Positions 1-5,749 of a DNA stretch of 5,749 bases are shown here, in pieces. Both the position numbers and the translations under genes were made by a program. Under the pieces are notes generated by a model that saw only the letters and a list, made by a program, of their open reading frames with translations, did no database searches and had not been told where the DNA came from. Origin of the DNA: Streptomyces alboflavus (GTDB taxonomy: Bacteria; Actinomycetota; Actinomycetes; Streptomycetales; Streptomycetaceae); contig NZ_JNXT01000123.1 in assembly GCF_000716675.1 (NCBI RefSeq), positions 1 through 5,749 of the forward strand, written 5' to 3'. Positions within the stretch are counted from its first letter, which is position 1. Each line of letters opens with the position of its first letter.

Positions 1-1
1 G

Positions 2-3000
2 ATGTCGACGGTGGTGGATCTGCCGGAGGGCATCGACGAGGGGGGTCTGGTCGCCACGCTCGGTGCGGTGATCGACCGCCACGACATGCTCCGCTCCCGG
101 CTCCTTTCCGGCACCCCGTCGGGCCTGGAGGTCGCGGAGCCCGGCACGGTCGACGTCGGCGCCCTCGTCCACCGCGTCGCGTGCGACGGCCGCTGGGACG
201 ACGCGAACTGGCCGGAGCAGGCCGCCGCGGAGCTGAGCGAGGCCGCGGACCGCCTGAACGCCGCGGCCGGCACCATGGCGCAGTTCGTGTGGTTCGACGC
301 GGGTGCCGGGAGTGCGGGCCGGCTGATGATCGTGCTGCACCACTTCGTGATCGACGGCGTCTCCTGCCACGTACACGTGGAACTGCCGGTCGCCACCACC
401 ACGTCGCTGCTGACCACCCTGCCCGCGGCCTTCCACGGCGGAGTCAACGACGGCCTGCTCACCGCCCTCGCCCTGGCCGTGGCCACATGGCGCAGGTCGC
501 GCGGCATCGACGAGTCCTCGCTGCTGCTCCGTCTGGAGGGGCACGGCCGTGAGGAGACGGCGGCGCCGGGTGCGGATCTGTCGCGCACGGTGGGCTGGTT
601 CACCAGCGTCTTCCCCGTCCGCCTCGATGTCGCCGGGGTGGACCTGGAGGACGCCCTCGGCGGCGGCACGGCCGCCGGTACCGCCGTCAAGGCGGTCAAG
701 GAGCAGCTGCACGCCATCCCCGACAAGGGCATCGGCTACGGACTGCTGCGCTACTTGAACCAGGAGACCGCGGAGGTCCTCCGGCAGCACGAGACCGGCC
801 AGATCTCCTTCAACTACCTCGGCCGCTACTCGGCCACGACGGACATGCCGGAACACCTCCGCGGCCTGGGCTTCACCCAGGCTCCGGGCACCGCCGGCCT
901 GGTCGCCGAGCCGGACGCCGACATGCCGGCCCTCTCGGCCCTGACCGTGAGCGCGCACGTCACCGACACCGAGCAGGGGCCGAGCTTCGGTGCCCGCCTC
1001 GACTTCCCCGAAGGCCTCCTCTCCCGGGACGAGGTGGAGGAGCTGGCCGACCTCTGGGTGAACGCCCTGGAAGGCCTGGCCCGGCACGCGGCCGAGGACG
1101 GCGCGGGCGGCCTGACCCCCTCGGACGTCTCCCTGGTGTCGGTCGAGCAGAGTGAGATCGAGGCCTGGGAGCGGCAGTACCCGGGGGTGACCGACGTCTG
1201 GCCGCTGACCCCGCTGCAGGCAGGCATGCTCTTCCACTCACAACTGGACGAGTCCGCCTACGACGCCTACCAGATCCAGTTCGTCTACCACCTCTCGGGC
1301 GCGGTCGACCCGGCGCGGATGCGCGCGGCGGGCCAGGCCCTGCTCGACCGGTACGCCAACCTGCGCACCGCCTTCGTGGCGGACGCCGCCGGTGACTTCG
1401 TCCAGGTCGTACCGGAGCGCGTCGACCTGCCGTGGCGTCACCTCGACCTCAGCGGTGCGGATACGGCGGAGATCGACCGGTTCCTGGCCGACGACCGCAA
1501 CGTCCAGTTCGACGCGAGCGCCCCGCCGCTGCTGCGGATGGCCTTGCTGACGCTCGGCCCGGACCGTTCGGAACTGGTCTTCACCGCCCATCACGTGCTG
1601 TTCGACGGATGGTCCATACCGCTGATCATGAGGGACCTGCTGAGGCTCTACGGATCCGGCGGCGACGGACAGGCGCTGGCGCGTGTACGCGGGTACCGCG
1701 ACTTCCTGGAGTGGCTCTCGGAGCAGGACCGCGAGGCGGCCGCCGCGGCGTTCGCGCACGAGCTCCAAGGGCTCGACGAACCCACCCTGCTGGTGGCCGG
1801 GAAGTCCGAATCGCACAGCGACGACGTCGGCAACACCGAGGTCCCGCTGTCGCCGGAACTCGCCCGCCTCCTGTCCACGTGCGCCGCCGACCTCGGGGTC
1901 ACCCTGAACACGCTGGTACAGGGCGCCTGGGCGGTCCTGCTCGGTCAGCTGACCGGACGGACGGACGTCGTCTTCGGCGCCACGGTCTCGGGACGGCCGC
2001 CCACGCTCTCCGGCGTGGACGAGATGGTGGGGATGTTCATCAACACCCTGCCGGTGCGCGTGCGGTACGCCTCCGGGGACTCCCTCGCCGAGGTGCTGCG
2101 GGACCTGCAGGACCGGCAGGCCGCGCTGCTCGACCACCACCACCACCCGCTGAGCGACGTCCACCGGGTCGCCGGGGTGGAGACCCTGTTCGACACGGTC
2201 GTCGTCTTCGAGTCCTATCCGGTCGACCACGTCGGTCTCAGCGAGGCCAACGCCGCCGCCGGCGTGGCGATCACCGGGCTCACCCCGTTCACCGGCACCC
2301 ACTACCCGCTGACCGTGACGGCCGACGCCGACCCGACGCTCCGGCTGTCCCTGGAATACCACCGCGACGTGCTCGACCAGGACGCGGTGCAGGTGATCGC
2401 GGACCGGCTGCACCGCCTGCTGCGTCTGCTGGTGGCCGATCCGGACGCCACGATCGCCTCGCTCGACCTGCTGACGCAGACGGAGCGCCACACCGTGCTG
2501 TCCCGGTGGAACGACACCGACCGCCCCGTCGCCGAGGCGACCGTTCCGGAGCTCTTCGAGGCCCAGGTGTCCCGCACCCCCGACCGGGCGGCCGTGCGGC
2601 ACGGGGAGACCGTCCTCAGCTATGCCGAGCTGGACGCGCGGGCCAACCGGCTCGCCCATCTGCTGATCTCCCGCGGGGTACGGCCGGAGGACCTGGTCGC
2701 GCTCTCCGTGCCGCGCGACGCCGAGATGATGGTGGCCGTGCTCGCGGTGCTCAAGTCGGGGGCGGCCTACCTGCCCATCGACCCGGCCTACCCGGCCGAC
2801 CGCGTCGCGTTCATGGTCGAGGACGGCGCCCCGGCCCTGGTGCTGACCACCAGTCAGGTCCGGGCGACCGTGGGCAACCGCATCCTGCTCGACTCGCCCG
2901 AGGTGCGGGCCGAGCTGCGGACCATGCCAGACACCGCGCCCGGGGACAGCGAGCGGAACCGCCCGCTGCTGCCCTCGCACGCCGCGTACGTGATCTACAC

Positions 3001-5749
3001 CTCCGGCTCCACCGGCCGGCCCAAGGGCGTGGTCATCCCGCACCAGAACGTCGTCGACTTCGCGACCTGGGCCGTGGCCGACCTGGGCCACGACGCGCTC
3101 TCCGAGGTCCTGGTCGCCACCTCCCTCAACTTCGACGTCTCCGTCTTCGAGATGTTCGGCCCGCTGCTCAGCGGCGGCTGCATCGAGGTCGTCCAGGACG
3201 TCCTGGCGCTGCTCGGCCAGGAGTGGCAAGGCAGCCTGATCAGCGCTGTGCCGTCGGCCCTCTCGCACATGATCAGTCAGGGCGGCGGGACCCGGCTCAA
3301 GGCCGACCTCGTCGTGCTGGCCGGCGAAGGCCTGCCCGCGCACACCCTCAACGCCATCCGGGACGCCGTCCCCGGCGCCCGCCTCGCCAACATCTACGGG
3401 CCCACCGAGGCCACCGTGTACGCCGCCGCCTGGTACACCGACGAGCCGGCGCACACGGCGCCCCCCATCGGCCGTCCCCTCCACAACACCCGGACCTATG
3501 TGCTCGACTCGCATGTGCGGCCCGTGCCGCCCGGGGTGGCGGGCGAGCTGTATCTCGCGGGCACCGGACTGGCGCGCGGCTACCTGGGGCGACCCGGGCT
3601 GAGCGCGGAGCGCTTCGTGGCCGACCCCTTCGGCCCGCCCGGCGCCCGGATGTACCGCACCGGGGACGTCGTCCGCTGGACCGAGACCGGTGAGATCCAG
3701 TACCTGGGCCGCGTCGACAACCAGGTGAAGGTCCGCGGCTTCCGGATCGAGCTCGGTGAGATCGAGGCCGTCCTCAGCCGGCACGAGCAGGTGGCGCAGG
3801 CCCACGTCCTCGTTCGCGAGGACCGGCCCGGAGACCAGCGGCTCACCGCCTACGTCGTGCCGGAGCGCGGTGTCGTACCGGAGGCCGCCGCGCTGCGCGC
3901 GCACATCGCTCAGGCGCTGCCCGAGTACATGGTGCCCACCGCGTTCGTGCTGCTCGACAGGTTGCCGCTGCTGCCCAGCGGGAAGCTGGACCGCGCCGCC
4001 CTGCCCCGGCCGGAATTCACCGGTGCGGCCTACCGGGCGCCGCGCACGGCGAGTGAGGAGGCGCTGTGCCGCCTGTACGCCGAGGTGCTCGGCGTGGAGC
4101 GGGTCGGTATCGATGACGACTTCTTCGCGCTGGGCGGGCATTCGCTGCTCGCCACCCGGCTCGTCAACCGGATCCGCGCGACACTGGGCGCCGAGGTGCG
4201 CGTCCGCCTCGTGTTCGACGCGCCCACCGTGGTCGAGCTGAGCGGTCGGCTGTCCGGGGACACGACGGACCGCCCGCTCCTGCGGCGCGCCGGGACCCGG
4301 CCCCCGCAGATCCCGCTGTCCTTCGCGCAGCGCCGACTGTGGTTCGTGGACCGGTTCGAGGGTCCTTCGGCGACGTACAACATCCCGTTCCTGCTGCGGC
4401 TGACCGGCGTCCTCGACCTGCCCGCGCTGCGCGCGGCGGTCCGGGACATCGTCGAGCGGCACGAGAGCCTGCGGACGCTGATCGCCGAGGACGACACCGG
4501 GCACCCGTTCCAGCTGATCGTGCCGACGGACCAGTTGGTGCTGGACGTTCCGCTCACCGACGTGGCGCCGGAGGCGGCGGACGAAGCGGTGCGCCGGAGC
4601 GTGACCGAGCCCTTCGCCCTGGCCGACCAGATTCCGCTGCGGGCCTCGGTGCTGCGGTGCGGCCCCCAGGAGCACCTGCTGCTGCTGGTGATCCATCACA
4701 TCGCCGGTGACGGCGAGTCGATGGCCCCGCTGGCCCGCGACCTGGCCGCCGCCTACGCGGCCCGCCGGGACGGGGTGGCGCCCCCGTGGTCGGAGCTGGA
4801 GGTGCAGTACACGGACTACGCCCTGTGGCAGCGGGAGCTCCTCGGCGACGAGGACGACCCCGCGAGCACCCTGGCCGCGCAGGGACGTTACTGGCGCGAG
4901 GAGCTGGCGGGCGTACCGCAGCCGCTGCAACTGCCGACGGACCGGCCGCGGCCGCCGGCGGCGAGCCACCGCGGTGACCTCGTCGAGTTCGGCCTTGACC
5001 CCCAGGTGATGGCCGCGGTCGAGGAACTGGCCCGGTCCCGGGGTGCGACGGTGTCCATGGTGCTCCAGTCCGCCCTTGCGGTGCTGCTCGGCCGCCTCGG
5101 CGGCGGCGAGGACATCACGATCGGTTCCCCGATCGCCAACCGCGCCGACGACAAGCTCTCCGAACTGGTCGGCTTCTTCGTCAACACCTGGGTGCTGCGC
5201 GCCGATCTGTCCGGGAACCCCTCGTTCGAGCAGGTCCTCGACCGGGTGCGGGCCAAGGCGCTGGGTGCCTACGACAACCAGGACGCCCCGTTCGAACGTC
5301 TGGTGGAGCTGCTCAACCCGGAGCGCTCCACGGCGTACCACCCGCTGTTCCAGGTGATGTTCGCCTGGCAGAACATCGCACGCGAGGACTTCGAACTCCG
5401 CGACCTGCGCGTTCAGCTCGAACCCGCCTTCACGTCGACCGCGAAGTTCGACCTGTTCTTCAACATGGGCGACATCCCCGACGCCGGGGTGATCGGGTAC
5501 CTGGAGTACGCGACCGATCTGTTCGACCGCGGCACGGTGGAGAACCTCGCGGCCCGCTTCGTCCGCCTCGTGGAGCAACTCGTCACCGATCCGGGGTTGT
5601 TGGTGGGTTCGGTGGATGTGTTGGTGGCGGATGAGGTGGTGGCGCTTGCTGGGTTCAATGAGACGGCTGTGGTGGGGCCGGAGTTGACGGTTCCGGAGTT
5701 GTTCGGGCGGCGGGTGGAGTTGTCGCCGGATGCGGTTGCGGTGGTGTGT
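2..5749 (+). CDS. Non-ribosomal peptide synthetase, internal fragment (E-C-A-T-C-A), open at both ends
   Basis: This is a multimodular enzyme of the cytoplasm that builds a peptide without the ribosome, carrying intermediates as thioesters on phosphopantetheine arms. The frame starting at base 2 is open for all 1916 codons. It translates into consecutive NRPS domains with their core motifs: E (EGHGRE, RTVGWFT, FNYLG), C (HHVLFDGWS), A ([28 protein letters not shown]), T (LGGHSL), C (HHIAGDG) and the beginning of another A. No frameshift or stop interrupts it. The ATG at base 2 lies inside the E domain and is not a start. Neither end of the gene is present, so protein size, operon and regulation cannot be read. 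No in-frame TTA codon occurs, so this part needs no bldA tRNA. The product is unknown. Oddities are an internally shortened E domain and a codon-use switch near base 5590. Confidence 0.97.
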   Translation, partial: MSTVVDLPEGIDEGGLVATLGAVIDRHDMLRSRLLSGTPSGLEVAEPGTVDVGALVHRVACDGRWDDANWPEQAAAELSEAADRLNAAAGTMAQFVWFDAGAGSAGRLMIVLHHFVIDGVSCHVHVELPVATTTSLLTTLPAAFHGGVNDGLLTALALAVATWRRSRGIDESSLLLRLEGHGREETAAPGADLSRTVGWFTSVFPVRLDVAGVDLEDALGGGTAAGTAVKAVKEQLHAIPDKGIGYGLLRYLNQETAEVLRQHETGQISFNYLGRYSATTDMPEHLRGLGFTQAPGTAGLVAEPDADMPALSALTVSAHVTDTEQGPSFGARLDFPEGLLSRDEVEELADLWVNALEGLARHAAEDGAGGLTPSDVSLVSVEQSEIEAWERQYPGVTDVWPLTPLQAGMLFHSQLDESAYDAYQIQFVYHLSGAVDPARMRAAGQALLDRYANLRTAFVADAAGDFVQVVPERVDLPWRHLDLSGADTAEIDRFLADDRNVQFDASAPPLLRMALLTLGPDRSELVFTAHHVLFDGWSIPLIMRDLLRLYGSGGDGQALARVRGYRDFLEWLSEQDREAAAAAFAHELQGLDEPTLLVAGKSESHSDDVGNTEVPLSPELARLLSTCAADLGVTLNTLVQGAWAVLLGQLTGRTDVVFGATVSGRPPTLSGVDEMVGMFINTLPVRVRYASGDSLAEVLRDLQDRQAALLDHHHHPLSDVHRVAGVETLFDTVVVFESYPVDHVGLSEANAAAGVAITGLTPFTGTHYPLTVTADADPTLRLSLEYHRDVLDQDAVQVIADRLHRLLRLLVADPDATIASLDLLTQTERHTVLSRWNDTDRPVAEATVPELFEAQVSRTPDRAAVRHGETVLSYAELDARANRLAHLLISRGVRPEDLVALSVPRDAEMMVAVLAVLKSGAAYLPIDPAYPADRVAFMVEDGAPALVLTTSQVRATVGNRILLDSPEVRAELRTMPDTAPGDSERNRPLLPSHAAYVIYTSGSTGRPKGVVIPHQNVVDFATWAVADLGHDALSEVLVATSLNFDVSVFEMFGPLLSGGCIEVVQDVLALLGQEWQGSLISAVPSALSHMISQGGGTRLKADLVVLAGEGLPAHTLNAIRDAVPGARLANIYGPTEATVYAAAWYTDEPAHTAPPIGRPLHNTRTYVLDSHVRPVPPGVAGELYLAGTGLARGYLGRPGLSAERFVADPFGPPGARMYRTGDVVRWTETGEIQYLGRVDNQVKVRGFRIELGEIEAVLSRHEQVAQAHVLVREDRPGDQRLTAYVVPERGVVPEAAALRAHIAQALPEYMVPTAFVLLDRLPLLPSGKLDRAALPRPEFTGAAYRAPRTASEEALCRLYAEVLGVERVGIDDDFFALGGHSLLATRLVNRIRATLGAEVRVRLVFDAPTVVELSGRLSGDTTDRPLLRRAGTRPPQIPLSFAQRRLWFVDRFEGPSATYNIPFLLRLTGVLDLPALRAAVRDIVERHESLRTLIAEDDTGHPFQLIVPTDQLVLDVPLTDVAPEAADEAVRRSVTEPFALADQIPLRASVLRCGPQEHLLLLVIHHIAGDGESMAPLARDLAAAYAARRDGVAPPWSELEVQYTDYALWQRELLGDEDDPASTLAAQGRYWREELAGVPQPLQLPTDRPRPPAASHRGDLVEFGLDPQVMAAVEELARSRGATVSMVLQSALAVLLGRLGGGEDITIGSPIANRADDKLSELVGFFVNTWVLRADLSGNPSFEQVLDRVRAKALGAYDNQDAPFERLVELLNPERSTAYHPLFQVMFAWQNIAREDFELRDLRVQLEPAFTSTAKFDLFFNMGDIPDAGVIGYLEYATDLFDRGTVENLAARFVRLVEQLVTDPGLLVGSVDVLVADEVVALAGFNETAVVGPELTVPELFGRRVELSPDAVAVVC
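353..412 (+). other. Apparent internal deletion junction in the E domain
   Basis: Upstream sequence reads as a normal E domain up to D118-G-V-S; downstream reads normally from about V126-E-L-P. What should lie between (helix, substrate-side loop and the Tyr/Trp-rich segment before the C-terminal lobe) is missing. The frame is kept. The exact breakpoint cannot be fixed without a close homologue; it lies most likely between bases 362 and 380, where the conserved Trp codon is replaced by TGC. In the enzymes GrsA and TycA, as I recall their numbering, the catalytic His and Glu are 139 residues apart. Here they are 65 apart (H114 to E179), suggesting about 74 residues lost. Confidence 0.75.
367..380 (+). 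repeat. Short inverted and direct repeat at the E-domain deletion junction
   Basis: CCACGT and its reverse complement ACGTGG are separated by two bases, and the same stretch contains CACGT twice (368-372 and 374-378). It coincides with the inferred breakpoint. Such a small repeat could be microhomology left by a deletion, but in GC-rich DNA a 6-bp inverted repeat also arises easily by chance. I see no sign that it is an operator, since it lies deep inside a coding region. Confidence 0.3.
1202..2449 (+). other. Condensation (C) domain, DCL type (joins a D-donor to an L-acceptor)
   Basis: Catalyses peptide-bond formation between the upstream T-bound donor and the amino acid loaded on the T domain at 4040-4258. 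Motifs: [12 protein letters not shown] (residues 402-413), [15 protein letters not shown] (530-538, with catalytic His531 and structural Asp535), [21 protein letters not shown] (674-687) and HPLSDV (715-720). The first motif, PLTPLQxGMLFHS, and the LFDGWS form are typical of C domains placed after E domains, which accept a D-configured donor. The position right after an E domain agrees with this. A linker of about 36 residues (bases 1094-1201) joins the two. A run of four His (712-715) precedes PLSDV; it replaces the usual single-His context and is probably harmless. Length, about 415 residues, is normal, and all catalytic residues are present. Subtype is inferred from motifs and context, without a phylogeny. 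Confidence 0.9.
2540..4010 (+). other. Adenylation (A) domain, complete, substrate not assigned
   Basis: Selects an amino acid, activates it with ATP as aminoacyl-AMP and loads it on the following T domain. All ten core motifs are readable in order: LSYAEL (872-877), [26 protein letters not shown] (999-1009, phosphate loop), NFDVSVFE (1043-1050), NIYGPTE (1130-1136), [20 protein letters not shown] (1218-1222), [20 protein letters not shown] (1236-1255), [10 protein letters not shown] and PSGKLDR (1325-1331, catalytic Lys1328). Aligned by eye to GrsA, the ten specificity positions are D1045, V1046, F1049, A1082, V1105, A1107, I1131, V1139, Y1140 and K1328. The Asp and Lys that hold the amino and carboxyl groups are present, so an alpha-amino acid is expected. 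The rest of the pocket is neutral and largely hydrophobic, arguing against a charged side chain. I do not recall a standard code equal to this one. The domain looks functional. Confidence 0.95.
4040..4258 (+). other. Thiolation / peptidyl-carrier (T) domain
   Basis: Carries the growing peptide on a 4'-phosphopantetheine arm added by a phosphopantetheinyl transferase. The modification site is in [13 protein letters not shown], with Ser1381 as the attachment residue. The domain is about 73 residues, the normal size, and follows the A-domain Lys motif after a short linker. The form GGHSL, rather than GGDSI, is typical of T domains that pass their cargo directly to a C domain. This agrees with the C domain that follows and with the absence of an E domain in this module, so the residue should stay L. 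Confidence 0.95.
4307..5593 (+). other. Condensation (C) domain, LCL type (joins an L-donor to an L-acceptor)
   Basis: Forms the next peptide bond, using the peptide on the preceding T domain as donor. Motifs: [16 protein letters not shown] (from residue 1439), [18 protein letters not shown] (1565-1573, catalytic His1566, Asp1570), [24 protein letters not shown] (G1724 onward), DAPFERLVE and [12 protein letters not shown]. The opening SFAQRRLWF and the ATYNIP segment are typical of C domains between two L-residues. The Trp often found after HHxxxDG is Glu1572 here; it is not catalytic. Length is about 429 residues and no key residue is missing, so it should be active. Its last codons sit at the abrupt codon-use change near base 5590. 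It opens a third module whose A domain lies beyond the window. Confidence 0.92.
5594..5749 (+). other. C-to-A linker and first residues of the next A domain, cut by the window end
   Basis: The segment reads as a typical linker, with FNET matching the WNDT of the previous module, followed by [20 protein letters not shown], which is how A domains usually open before the first core motif. It matches the region at 2465-2599 in the preceding module ([18 protein letters not shown]). No A-domain core motif is reached, so neither substrate nor activity can be judged. Its codon use differs sharply from everything upstream: of the 53 codons from 5591 to the end, 40 end in G, 11 in T and only 2 in C, and Leu is TTG six times and CTT once. 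Confidence 0.85.

Larger units (their letters stand above)
2..1093 (+). other. Epimerization (E) domain, missing its N-terminus at the window edge and internally shortened
   Basis: E domains convert the L-aminoacyl or peptidyl thioester on the preceding T domain into an L/D mixture. Visible motifs are HHFVIDG (residues 113-119, second His catalytic in the family), EGHGRE (179-184, Glu catalytic in the family), RTVGWFT (195-201), PDKGIGYG (240-247) and FNYLGRY (270-276). EGHGRE and RTVGWFT separate E domains from C domains. The window starts roughly 30 residues into the domain. After DGVS the usual Trp is Cys122, and the sequence jumps almost at once to the segment [13 protein letters not shown] that normally begins the C-terminal lobe. 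From the second His to the GVND helix there are 34 residues, against 102 and 118 to the matching point in the two C domains of this window. Both catalytic residues remain, but the rear of the N-terminal lobe is absent, so activity is doubtful. The domain belongs to the module upstream. Confidence 0.9.

Noticed and set aside
2..4. ATG at base 2 as a gene start
   Set aside because: It lies inside the E domain, about 30 residues after its usual beginning, and nothing upstream is available to show a ribosome binding site.
1094..1201. E-to-C linker as a gene boundary with two separate proteins
   Set aside because: The frame runs through without a stop, and no start codon with a ribosome binding site is visible. 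The stretch encodes a plausible interdomain linker.
2135..2146. Run of four His codons as a metal-binding site
   Set aside because: It sits at the known His-Pro-Leu motif region of C domains, where His-rich variants occur. Four His alone do not support metal binding.
1432..3693. Plus-strand open frame in frame 1 (753 codons)
   Set aside because: It overlaps the C and A domains in a different frame, is mostly Arg, Pro, Ala and Gly, and has no domain motif. Frame 2 explains the same DNA fully.
4694..4720. Glu instead of Trp after HHxxxDG in the second C domain as a sign of inactivation
   Set aside because: The catalytic His and the structural Asp and Gly are intact, and this position varies among C domains. 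All other motifs are normal.
1238..5578. Long minus-strand open frame as a real protein
   Set aside because: It is complementary, codon for codon, to a complete and motif-perfect NRPS. Its composition (rich in His, Gln, Gly, Arg, Val) is that of a reverse-complement shadow, and it has no recognisable domain.

Overview
The window is the interior of one very large gene for a modular non-ribosomal peptide synthetase (NRPS), read on the + strand. Frame 2 is open from base 2 to base 5749 (1916 codons) with no stop. The start codon, stop codon, promoter and flanking genes all lie outside. The sequence is very GC-rich, strongly prefers G or C in the third codon position and has no in-frame TTA codon. 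This fits a high-GC actinomycete, most likely Streptomyces or a relative; that is inferred from composition and domain style, not from a match to a named cluster.

Layout by domain (residues counted from base 2): a 5'-truncated epimerization (E) domain, residues 1 to about 364; a condensation (C) domain of the type that follows E domains, about 401-816; a complete adenylation (A) domain, about 847-1336; a thiolation/peptidyl-carrier (T) domain, about 1347-1419, with the phosphopantetheine serine at 1381; a second C domain, about 1436-1864, resembling those that join two L-residues; and the first few dozen residues before and into the next A domain. The string is (T)-E | C-A-T | C-(A): the end of one module, one whole elongation module and the start of a third.

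As an assembly line, the previous module would make a D-residue. The C-A-T module would attach its own amino acid, left in the L form because no E domain follows its T domain. The next module would then continue the chain. The A-domain pocket reads by eye as D-V-F-A-V-A-I-V-Y-K, which I cannot assign confidently to a substrate.

Two things stand out. First, the E domain lacks about 70-85 residues just after its HHxxxDG motif, with the frame kept; this is either a natural deletion that probably disables epimerization or an assembly artefact. Second, codon use changes abruptly near base 5590, from C-ending codons to TTG/GTG/GCG/GAT, at the C-to-A linker, as expected at an intragenic recombination or module-exchange boundary. 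Apart from these I see an ordinary NRPS and no sign of an undescribed system. There are no RNA genes, mobile elements, CRISPR arrays or intergenic regions.
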